Shown piece by piece: positions 27,515-34,833 of a DNA stretch of 64,000 nucleotides (position 1 is the first letter of the stretch; each line of letters begins with the position of its first letter). The DNA lies in the NCBI RefSeq assembly GCF_002256285.1, contig NZ_NKJE01000005.1, forward strand, positions 127,246-191,245, written 5' to 3'. The DNA is from Flavobacterium sp. BFFFF1 (lineage in GTDB: Bacteria > Bacteroidota > Bacteroidia > Flavobacteriales > Flavobacteriaceae). A program made the translations under genes and the position numbers. The notes beneath the pieces were generated by a model, which did no database searches, was not told where the DNA came from, and saw nothing but the letters and a program-made list of their open reading frames with translations.

Positions 27515-27620
27515 GGTGTAAAGTTAATCAATTCTGGGTATTGCAGAAAGCATGGTGGTGGCGGTGTTTTAATTTTAAGGTTTGGAAAGGTCAAAATTGG
27601 GTGGGGAAATCAAGGTCAGG

Positions 27621-27935
27621 CAAAATTTAAGAAAATATCCGGCTTTTATGTAATCAACTGTTTGGCGGAAATTGTATTTTACCTTCAGGGAAGGGGTCAC
27701 TGTTTTCCCTAAGCAATTACCATCACACTTCGTTACTGCAAATTCGGATATTTTGTTAAAGTTGCCCTTAAAGTTGACACTCATGGCGATACAAAATTTA
27801 AGAGAATATCCGGCTTTTATGTAATCAACTGTTTGGCGGAAATTGTATTTTACCTTCAGGGAAGGGGTCACTGTTTTCCCTAGGCAATTATAATCACTTC
27901 TTGTTACGGCAAACGCAGATATTTTGTTAAAGTTT
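27621..27935. repeat. Two-copy tandem repeat, 171-bp period
   Basis: Units 27621-27764 and 27792-27935 agree at about 132 of 144 positions; the first 95 bp differ at only two. Each unit holds an AGGGAA...TTCCCT stem-loop. On the minus strand both units lie in one open frame (57-residue period, units containing NCLGKTVTPSLKVKYNFR), but the only long frame lacks a good start (TTG at 28015; ATG at 27784), so coding status is doubtful. The rest of the 27515-28239 gap is very AT-rich from 28015 on and holds no other gene. Confidence 0.85.
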
Positions 27936-28239
27936 TTCGGTGGGGCGGGCGCGTAAGGTAATCCAATTCGATTAAGGACAACTCCAATACCGTGATTCAC
28001 GCATGTTTTATACAATTATACAAATAAATGGTTATGATTAAAAAATTGAGATAATTGGTCAATTTATTAATTAAATTGCTTGAAAAATATAATATATAAA
28101 TCAATGTTTTGAACATATTATTATATTAATAAATAATGTAAAACAATACTTTGTTTAAGTTAATCAAAATTTTGATTTATGTAATTAATGTATTGATTAA
28201 CTTATTATATTTATGGGATAATTTCTAAAATACGATACC

Positions 28240-28710
28240 ATGCCGATCGAAAACTTAGGCAAGACCCACCTCACGGAGGTAGAAATGGAACAGATCAATC
28301 AAGCGTTGGCAGCAATCGAAGCTTTGGTCATGCCACTTACCGTTAACCTGAATCATAAGGATAAGCTTGGGCTTTGTAAGGTGGGAGAACACAACAAGCT
28401 GCTGATTAACAAAGTGCGCGATTACGCTGAAATGAGTCCGGAGCTGCGTTCCCCCGATGTAGACTGGGAGGAATTCAGGCGCGATTATGCCACGCGCTCC
28501 CATGCTTCGGCGGCGATATCGAGGTTACAGAGTCTGGAGGGGATGCTGCGCGACATGAAGGCGCTCAATGACCATGACAATTACACCGATGCACTGAAGG
28601 ATTACCGGTTTGCGCAGTACAAGACGCAGTCGTCACAGGATGCGGGATATAGCACCAAAGCCGAGCAGATGAAACCGTTTTTCCCTAAGACCGGGAAGAA
28701 GAAGCGGTAG
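28240..28710 (+). CDS. Uncharacterised soluble protein
   Basis: This 156-aa protein has no signal peptide or membrane segment. It is predicted mostly alpha-helical: VEMEQINQALAAIEALV, KVGEHNKLLINKVRDYAEM, SAAISRLQSLEGMLRDMKAL. The C-terminus is basic (PFFPKTGKKKR). I do not recognise a named family. It is preceded by over 200 bp of extremely AT-rich DNA and followed 23 nt later by the 5-formyl-THF cyclo-ligase gene, with which it may be co-transcribed. Confidence 0.7.
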   Translation: MPIENLGKTHLTEVEMEQINQALAAIEALVMPLTVNLNHKDKLGLCKVGEHNKLLINKVRDYAEMSPELRSPDVDWEEFRRDYATRSHASAAISRLQSLEGMLRDMKALNDHDNYTDALKDYRFAQYKTQSSQDAGYSTKAEQMKPFFPKTGKKKR

Positions 28711-28733
28711 TAAATCGTCCTAAATTTTACAAC

Positions 28734-29297
28734 ATGAATAAAAAGGAACTCCGCACCAAATATAAAGCGTTAAGGGGCCAGCTTTCCGAATTGGATCGCG
28801 ATGAAATGAGCCTCGCCATCGCAAACCAATTAATCGGGATGTCCATTTGGGATAGGTTATATTACCACGTTTTCCTGACGATTGTAGCGCAACACGAAAT
28901 CGATACGGAACCCATTCTGCACCTGCTGTCTGGAAAAGACAAGGAAGTTGTGGTGTCGCAAAGCCATTTTGATACGGGGGAGATGACGCATTTTCTATTG
29001 ACCGACAATACCGTCTTCCGCAAAAATGAATACCATATTCCCGAGCCCGTGGATGGGATTCAGGTGCCCGTCGAAAAGATTGATGTGGTTTTTGTGCCGT
29101 TGCTGGCGTTTGATAAACAAGGAAACCGCATTGGGTATGGAAAAGGATTCTATGATCGGTTTTTGAGCCAATGCAAACCGGGAACGATAAAAATCGGGTT
29201 GTCTTTTTTTGAACCGGTGGACGCTTGTTCGGATGTTTTTGAAAGCGATGTGAGGCTGGATTATTGCGTCACACCAAGGGGTGTTTGCGTATTTTAA
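28734..29297 (+). CDS. 5-formyltetrahydrofolate cyclo-ligase
   Basis: This 187-aa protein matches the MTHFS family (ATP-dependent conversion of 5-formyl-THF to 5,10-methenyl-THF in one-carbon metabolism). Seen: N-terminal KKELRTKYKALRGQLS, DVVFVPLLAFDKQGNRIGYGKGFYDRFL (the family's ATP and folate-binding signature), and CVTPRGVCVF at the end. The length is normal. It is downstream of the uncharacterised 156-aa gene on the same strand and convergent with lspA. Confidence 0.93.
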   Translation: MNKKELRTKYKALRGQLSELDRDEMSLAIANQLIGMSIWDRLYYHVFLTIVAQHEIDTEPILHLLSGKDKEVVVSQSHFDTGEMTHFLLTDNTVFRKNEYHIPEPVDGIQVPVEKIDVVFVPLLAFDKQGNRIGYGKGFYDRFLSQCKPGTIKIGLSFFEPVDACSDVFESDVRLDYCVTPRGVCVF

Positions 29298-29368
29298 GAT
29301 TGAAAGATTAAAAGATTGAAAATTCGATTCAGCACCACCATGCGAATCTTTCAATCTTTCAATTCTTA
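29297..29368. repeat. Short inverted intergenic repeat between convergent genes
   Basis: GATTGAAAGATTAAAAGATTG on the left is mirrored by GCGAATCTTTCAATCTTTC on the right, so the transcript could fold into a hairpin serving as terminator for either gene. A similar ATTGAAAGATTTAAAG tract lies at 50760-50785. Confidence 0.5.
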
Positions 29369-29961
29369 TGAAAAGCCTTCTTATTAAAAACAATCAAAAT
29401 CCCCACACCCGTTGAAATCGCCATGTCGGCAATGTTGAAAATGGCGTTGAAGAACGTAATTTCGTGGCCACCCCAGATGGGAACCCACTTCGGCAATTCA
29501 TAATTTTCTATAAACGGGAAATACAGCATATCGACGACCCGTCCATGAAACAGGGTGCCATACGGTTCCGGCGAAAATAGGGTTGCTACCTGTGTTGAGG
29601 TGCTTTGGTCAAAGATCAGGCCATACAATACGGAGTCGATAATGTTTCCAAAAGCGCCTGCAAGGATCAAGGAAATGGCCACGATGAGGTAATTCGAGGC
29701 ATGGTTCTGCACTGATTTGTACAGCCAGTATCCTATTCCGCCCACCGCGATGATCCTGAAAAGCGTTAAGATGAGTTTTCCATAATCCCCGGGGATTTCA
29801 GCGCCCCACGCCATGCCTTCGTTTTCTATTAACGTAATCTTGAACCAGCCGGCAACATGTACCTTTTCGTAATAGTAAAAATGCGTTTTGACATATATTT
29901 TAGTGATCTGGTCGATCAGTAAAAGCGAAATGATAATGAGATAGGCTCTTTTTAAAGACAT
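29359..29961 (-). CDS. lspA: Lipoprotein signal peptidase (signal peptidase II)
   Basis: The ATG at 29961 (MSLKRAYL) gives 200 aa; an upstream in-frame start adds 20 non-hydrophobic residues and is rejected. Four membrane helices are visible. The aspartyl protease pair is D144 in GRVVDMLYFP and D179 in FNIADMAI, with AGAFGNIIDS before them. It cleaves prolipoproteins after lipid attachment, serving the many lipoproteins of this region. An insertion between GNIID and GRVVD is typical of Bacteroidota. It follows ileS and the DksA-like gene on the same strand. Confidence 0.95.
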   Translation of the reverse strand: MSLKRAYLIIISLLLIDQITKIYVKTHFYYYEKVHVAGWFKITLIENEGMAWGAEIPGDYGKLILTLFRIIAVGGIGYWLYKSVQNHASNYLIVAISLILAGAFGNIIDSVLYGLIFDQSTSTQVATLFSPEPYGTLFHGRVVDMLYFPFIENYELPKWVPIWGGHEITFFNAIFNIADMAISTGVGILIVFNKKAFHKN

Positions 29962-30065
29962 TATAGAAATTTTAGTGGCGCAAAAGTAATTAAATTCCAA
30001 AAAAGAAATTCCAAATCCCAAGGTTTAATTTGGAATCTGGAATTTACGATTGTATTATCGGTGAA

Positions 30066-30446
30066 TTATCGCTGTAGGTTTTTGGCCTCGATGCTCATGG
30101 TAGCGTGCGGAACGATTTTCAGGCGTTCCTTTCCGATGAGTTTTCCGGTTACTTTGCATACCCCATAGGTTTTGTTCTCCACACGGAAAAGCGCATTTTT
30201 CAAGTCACGGATGAATTTCTCCTGGCGGATCGCCAACTGTGAGTTTGCTTCTTTTGACATGGTTTCGCTGCCTTCCTCAAATGCCTTAAAGGTTGGCGAA
30301 GTATCGTCTGTACCGTTGTTTAGGTCATTCATGTAGGCACTTTTGATCAGATCGAGATCCGCTTGTGCTTTTTGTATTTTTTTCAGGATAATTTCTTTGA
30401 ACTCTGCGAGATCTGCGTCAGAGTATCGTGCAACTTCATCTACCAT
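30066..30446 (-). CDS. TraR/DksA-family protein with degenerate zinc finger
   Basis: This 126-aa protein has an N-terminal coiled coil (about residues 10-85) and a C-terminal segment YGVCKVTGKLIGKERLKIVPHATMSIEAK that aligns with the DksA zinc finger, but only one of the four Cys remains. DksA-type proteins enter the RNA polymerase secondary channel to modulate initiation. The Cys-poor form appears usual for this Bacteroidota branch, so the fold may hold without zinc. It starts 7 nt after the ileS stop and precedes lspA by about 100 nt, so it is likely co-transcribed with ileS. Confidence 0.85.
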   Translation of the reverse strand: MVDEVARYSDADLAEFKEIILKKIQKAQADLDLIKSAYMNDLNNGTDDTSPTFKAFEEGSETMSKEANSQLAIRQEKFIRDLKNALFRVENKTYGVCKVTGKLIGKERLKIVPHATMSIEAKNLQR

Positions 30447-30453
30447 TTTTGTT

Positions 30454-33400
30454 CTATTTTGAAATTAATATTTTTGTTTTGATATCGTCGAATTCTATTT
30501 CGGTGCCCGAAGGTACTGTTTCCATAAAAACAATTGTTTCAGTTAAAGTTTCAGATTTTATATAATCCACATTTGCTTCCACTGCTTCTTTTAACGAACT
30601 GCTTCCTGATTCAATCTGCACATTAATCTTGTCCATCACCTCAAATCCCGAGTCTTTTCGGATATTCTGTATCCTGTTGACAAGCTCCCTTGCGATGCCT
30701 TCGTTGCGGAGTTCCGGAGAAATCGTGATGTCCAGTGCAACGGTGATTCCGTTTGCATTCGCCACCAACCAGCCTTCTATATCCTGGGATGTAATCTCTA
30801 CATCTTGTAATGTTAAAGTTATATTATTTCCCGAAATAACAAGCGCAATGCTTCCGTTCCTGTCGAGCTGGGCAATCTGCTCCTGTGAAAAGCCTTGTAT
30901 CTCTTTGGAAATCAAACCCATATCTTTGCCAAAACGCGGTCCCAGTGCCTTGAAATTGGGTTTAATCTGCTTCACCAATACGCCCGAGGCATCGTCCAAA
31001 AGTTCGATTTCCTTCACATTTACTTCGGCTTTGATGAGGTCAGAAATGGCTTCAATTTCCTGTTTATGATTCTCGTCAAGTATCGGTATCATTACCTTTT
31101 GCAACGGTTGTCTTACTTTAATCATCTCCTTCTTGCGCAGTGATAAAACCAATGATGAGATGGTCTGGGCTTTCTGCATTTTGCTCTCCAGCGTTTTATT
31201 AACAAAGTTTTCAACGAATTGCGGAAATTCGGCCAAATGTACGGACTCAAAACCCTCTGAATCAACAGCGGCTGTTAAATCTATGTAAAGTTTGTCCATA
31301 AAAAACGGCGCGATCGGGGCGCTCAGTTTTGCGACTGAAATCAAACAGGTATACAACGTTTGGTACGCCGCAATCTTGTCCTGCGCATATTCGCCTTTCC
31401 AGAATCGCCTCCGGCACAAACGCACATACCAGTTGCTCAGGTTTTCCTGAACAAAATCGGAAATCGCGCGCGCGGCTTTCGTCGGCTCATAATCGGCGTA
31501 GAAACCATCTACGTCTTTTATTAAGGTGTTCAGCTCTGAAATGATCCATTGGTCAATTTCAGGACGTTCCTGCAACGGGATTTCCGCTTCAGCATACTTA
31601 AATCCGTCGATATTGGCATATAGCGAAAAGAACGAATACGTGTTGTATAACGTGCCAAAGAACTTCCGGCGTACTTCCGCAATCCCTTCAATATCAAATT
31701 TCAGGTTGTCCCAAGGGTTCGCATTGGAGATCATGTACCAGCGTGTCGCATCCGGGCCGTATTCTTTGATCGTTTCAAAAGGATCCGTCGCATTGCCAAG
31801 GCGTTTCGACATCTTCTGGCCGTTTTTGTCGAGCACCAGTCCGTTGGAAACCACATTCTTATACGCAATCTTATCAAAAACCAAAGTGCCGATGGCGTGT
31901 AACGTATAGAACCAACCGCGGGTCTGGTCAACGCCTTCCGCAATGAAATCTGCAGGGAAGTCGGTGTTGCCGTCGATTTTTTCCTTGTTCTCAAACGGAT
32001 AATGCCATTGTGCATAGGGCATGGCACCCGAATCGAACCACACGTCAATCAAATCGGTCTCCCGAGTCATTGGCTTGCCTGAAGGAGAAACCAGTGTAAT
32101 CGCATCGACCACATTTTTGTGTAAATCCACCAAATCATAGTTGCTTTCGGCCATGTTCCCGATTTCAAACCCTTTAAAAGGATTTTCTTTCTGGAAACCG
32201 GCAGCGATGGATTTCTCGATTTCATTGTACAACTCTTCGACCGAGCCGATCAGGATCTCTTCCTGTTTGTCTTCCGTACGCCAGATCGGCAATGGGATGC
32301 CCCAATACCTTGAACGCGACAGGTTCCAGTCGTTGGCATTCTTCAGCCAGTTCCCGAAACGGCCTTCGCCAGTGGCTTTCGGTTTCCAGTTGATGGTTTC
32401 ATTGAGGTCGAACATGCGGTCGCGCACGTCGGTGATCTTAATGAACCAGGAATCCAATGGATAATATAGGAGCGGCTCATCCGTCCGCCACGAGTGCGGA
32501 TAACTGTGTACGTATTTCTCGACCTTAAAGGCCTTGTTTTCTTCTTTTAACTGGATCGCAATCTCGACATCCACGGATCTTTCCGGGGCGGTGCCGGCGT
32601 CGTAATATTCGTTCTTTACATATTTGCCTGCGTAAGGCCCCACATGAGAAGTGAACTTCCCCTGTAAATCAACCAACGGAATTGGCGTTCCGTTTTCATC
32701 CAGTACCAACATTGGCGGAACTTCTGGTGTCGCTTCTTTCGCTACCTTCGCATCATCGGCTCCAAAAGTAGGCGCGGTGTGGACAATTCCGGTTCCGTCT
32801 TCTGTCGTGACGAAATCTCCTGAAATCACGCGAAATGCATTTTCAGGATTTTGGTAAGGCAATATAAAAGGCAACAATTGTTCGTAGCGGATGTCAACGA
32901 GATCTTTCCCTTTGGCTTCCGTTAAAATGGAATAAGGGATTTGTTTGTCGCCCCCTTTATAATTGTCGAAATCGGCGGCATCGGCACTTTCAGTAAAACC
33001 TTTGCCAAATTGCTTCCCAACCAAATTCTTTGCCAACACCACATTGACTGGCTCAAAAGTGTACTGGTTGAAAGTTTTCACCAATACATAATCTATATTT
33101 GGCCCAACCGTTAAAGCGGTATTGCTCGGCAGTGTCCATGGTGTCGTCGTCCAGGCTAAAATGTGGACGGCTCCAAAACCTTGTAAAAACGAAGGAAGTG
33201 TTTCTTGTTTGGTTTTAAACTGCGCCACAATCGTCGTATCCGTCACATCGCGGTACGCGCCGGGCTGGTTCACCTCGTGTGAGGAAAGTCCGGTGCCGGA
33301 TTTAGGGGAATACGGCTGTATCGTATAGCCTTTGTACATCAGGCCTTTGTCGTAAATCTGTTTCAACAGCCACCAAACCGATTCCATATATTTGGATTTG

Positions 33401-33858
33401 TAGGTCACATAGGGATCTTCCATATCGACCCAATAACCCATTTTTTCGGTGAGGTCATTCCACACATCGGTGTAGCGCATCACGGTGCGTTTACAGGCTT
33501 CATTGTAATCTTCAATGGAAATGGTTTTCCCGATGTCTTCCTTGGTAATGCCCAATTCTTTTTCGGTACCGAGTTCTACCGGCAGACCGTGGGTATCCCA
33601 GCCGGCCTTGCGTTTAACCTGGTATCCTTTTTGCGTCTTATAACGGCAGAAGATGTCCTTGATTGCACGCGCCATGACGTGGTGGATTCCGGGCAGGCCG
33701 TTCGCTGACGGCGGGCCTTCAAAAAACACGAAAGGCTCGTTGCCTTCGCGGGTGGTGACACTCTTCTCAAATATGTTTTCTTTCTTCCAGAAATCAAGGA
33801 CTTCTGATGCCACTGTGGGCAGGTCCAATCCTTTATATTCCTTAAACTTAGCGCTCAT
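30454..33858 (-). CDS. ileS: Isoleucyl-tRNA synthetase (IleS2-like)
   Basis: The ATG at 33858 (MSAKFKEYKGLDL) gives 1134 aa. The class Ia core shows the HIGH region GPPSANGLPGIHHVMAR and NGQKMSKRLGNATDP (KMSKR). Editing CP1 domain motifs are present (WTTTPWTLPSNTAL; GTGIVHTAP). The long C-terminus and the GLPxxHH plus KMSKR variants fit the type 2/eukaryote-like branch rather than E. coli-like IleS1. It charges tRNA-Ile. It leads the ileS-dksA-like-lspA unit. Type 2 enzymes are generally less sensitive to mupirocin, which is family knowledge, not seen here. Confidence 0.95.
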   Translation of the reverse strand: MSAKFKEYKGLDLPTVASEVLDFWKKENIFEKSVTTREGNEPFVFFEGPPSANGLPGIHHVMARAIKDIFCRYKTQKGYQVKRKAGWDTHGLPVELGTEKELGITKEDIGKTISIEDYNEACKRTVMRYTDVWNDLTEKMGYWVDMEDPYVTYKSKYMESVWWLLKQIYDKGLMYKGYTIQPYSPKSGTGLSSHEVNQPGAYRDVTDTTIVAQFKTKQETLPSFLQGFGAVHILAWTTTPWTLPSNTALTVGPNIDYVLVKTFNQYTFEPVNVVLAKNLVGKQFGKGFTESADAADFDNYKGGDKQIPYSILTEAKGKDLVDIRYEQLLPFILPYQNPENAFRVISGDFVTTEDGTGIVHTAPTFGADDAKVAKEATPEVPPMLVLDENGTPIPLVDLQGKFTSHVGPYAGKYVKNEYYDAGTAPERSVDVEIAIQLKEENKAFKVEKYVHSYPHSWRTDEPLLYYPLDSWFIKITDVRDRMFDLNETINWKPKATGEGRFGNWLKNANDWNLSRSRYWGIPLPIWRTEDKQEEILIGSVEELYNEIEKSIAAGFQKENPFKGFEIGNMAESNYDLVDLHKNVVDAITLVSPSGKPMTRETDLIDVWFDSGAMPYAQWHYPFENKEKIDGNTDFPADFIAEGVDQTRGWFYTLHAIGTLVFDKIAYKNVVSNGLVLDKNGQKMSKRLGNATDPFETIKEYGPDATRWYMISNANPWDNLKFDIEGIAEVRRKFFGTLYNTYSFFSLYANIDGFKYAEAEIPLQERPEIDQWIISELNTLIKDVDGFYADYEPTKAARAISDFVQENLSNWYVRLCRRRFWKGEYAQDKIAAYQTLYTCLISVAKLSAPIAPFFMDKLYIDLTAAVDSEGFESVHLAEFPQFVENFVNKTLESKMQKAQTISSLVLSLRKKEMIKVRQPLQKVMIPILDENHKQEIEAISDLIKAEVNVKEIELLDDASGVLVKQIKPNFKALGPRFGKDMGLISKEIQGFSQEQIAQLDRNGSIALVISGNNITLTLQDVEITSQDIEGWLVANANGITVALDITISPELRNEGIARELVNRIQNIRKDSGFEVMDKINVQIESGSSSLKEAVEANVDYIKSETLTETIVFMETVPSGTEIEFDDIKTKILISK

Positions 33859-34044
33859 TTTCAGTCGTTTTCTAAAATCAATCTGCGAAAGTAGTGATTT
33901 CCGCGAATAGTGGAAAGTCGAAAGCCAGAAAGTTGGACATGCACACGGCAGTAGGGTGCGCATTTTGTGCTGGTCGCTTTATTGCGAAGATCGGAAGATT
34001 GAGGGATTGAACGATTGCGGATTGGAAATGGGCTGGTTTCGAGC

Positions 34045-34758
34045 TTATGAGAACACTTCGCGCAGCACCTCCAACGACTTTGGTTTTTTAAACCCATCCA
34101 GGTGCAGGCTGTAGTAATCGATCAGGATGCGCAGTAAAACCTGCCGTTCGGACACGTGGAATGCCTTGTGTCCGTCTTCAAACCGCAGGCCAAGCAGTTT
34201 TTTGAACAAGGCTGTTTCAGGTTCGGAGAGCGAATTCAGCGCCGGGAAATCGGTGAAAACGCCTTCGAGGACATCCAGGAACGCATCTTCAATACGGGAC
34301 ACGTCCGGGTAAAACCCAAGAAATTTTGTCATTTCCAGAAGCAGGATCAAATGGAAATTCGCAGTGTCTTTGTGGTTGTCCAGCCAAGCCATTGCGGTGT
34401 ACAGAAAATCAAAAAGGGCTTCATTTTTTTCTTCCTCGTGGATGGAATGGTGCAGCATTTCTGCGATAAAAAGGGTAATCGTGCTTTTAACGACATCATT
34501 CGGGATGGAATGATAGTGCGTGGCGAGGCGGACTTCGCGAAAATGCTCCAGCGTCCCTTTATTTTTGTGCGATGCCTCGATTTCGAGTAGGGTCATCGGC
34601 TGGAAATACGCCATTTTCTGGTTGTTTTTTGAGGAAGAAAATGCGGAGCGCACGAAGTAGGATTTCAATCCGTCGGATTCTGTAAAGCATTTTACAATGA
34701 GGTTTTTATCCTGGTATTTCAGCGAAGAGATCACAATGGCGCGGGTTTTTACTAACAT
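34045..34758 (-). CDS. recO: DNA repair protein RecO
   Basis: The ATG at 34758 (MLVKTRAIVISSLKYQDKN) gives 237 aa, the normal RecO length; upstream in-frame extension runs through a GGG/TTTT repeat and is rejected. The N-terminal OB fold (KCFTESDGLKSYFVRSAF) and helical domain are visible; the zinc-binding Cys of some RecO proteins are absent, as is common in Bacteroidota. It loads RecA with RecR in gap repair. It lies directly downstream of the PorZ-like gene on the same strand. Confidence 0.9.
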   Translation of the reverse strand: MLVKTRAIVISSLKYQDKNLIVKCFTESDGLKSYFVRSAFSSSKNNQKMAYFQPMTLLEIEASHKNKGTLEHFREVRLATHYHSIPNDVVKSTITLFIAEMLHHSIHEEEKNEALFDFLYTAMAWLDNHKDTANFHLILLLEMTKFLGFYPDVSRIEDAFLDVLEGVFTDFPALNSLSEPETALFKKLLGLRFEDGHKAFHVSERQVLLRILIDYYSLHLDGFKKPKSLEVLREVFS

Positions 34759-34760
34759 GT

Positions 34761-34788
34761 TTTTTGGGTTTTGGGTTTTGGGTTTTGT
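34761..34788 (+). repeat. TTTTGGG heptamer repeat adjoining the recO start
   Basis: Three perfect units of TTTTGGG and a partial fourth begin 3 nt upstream of the recO ATG. G-runs are at 34766, 34773 and 34780. Confidence 0.7.
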
Positions 34789-34833
34789 TACTGGTAGCGG
34801 AAATACCAACACCCAGTACCTAATACCCAACAC

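Noticed and set aside
27575..28015. 146-codon minus-strand frame across the tandem repeat as a protein gene
   Set aside because: It depends on a TTG start, has no promoter box or signal, and the similarity is explained by duplication of the DNA; kept as a repeat instead.
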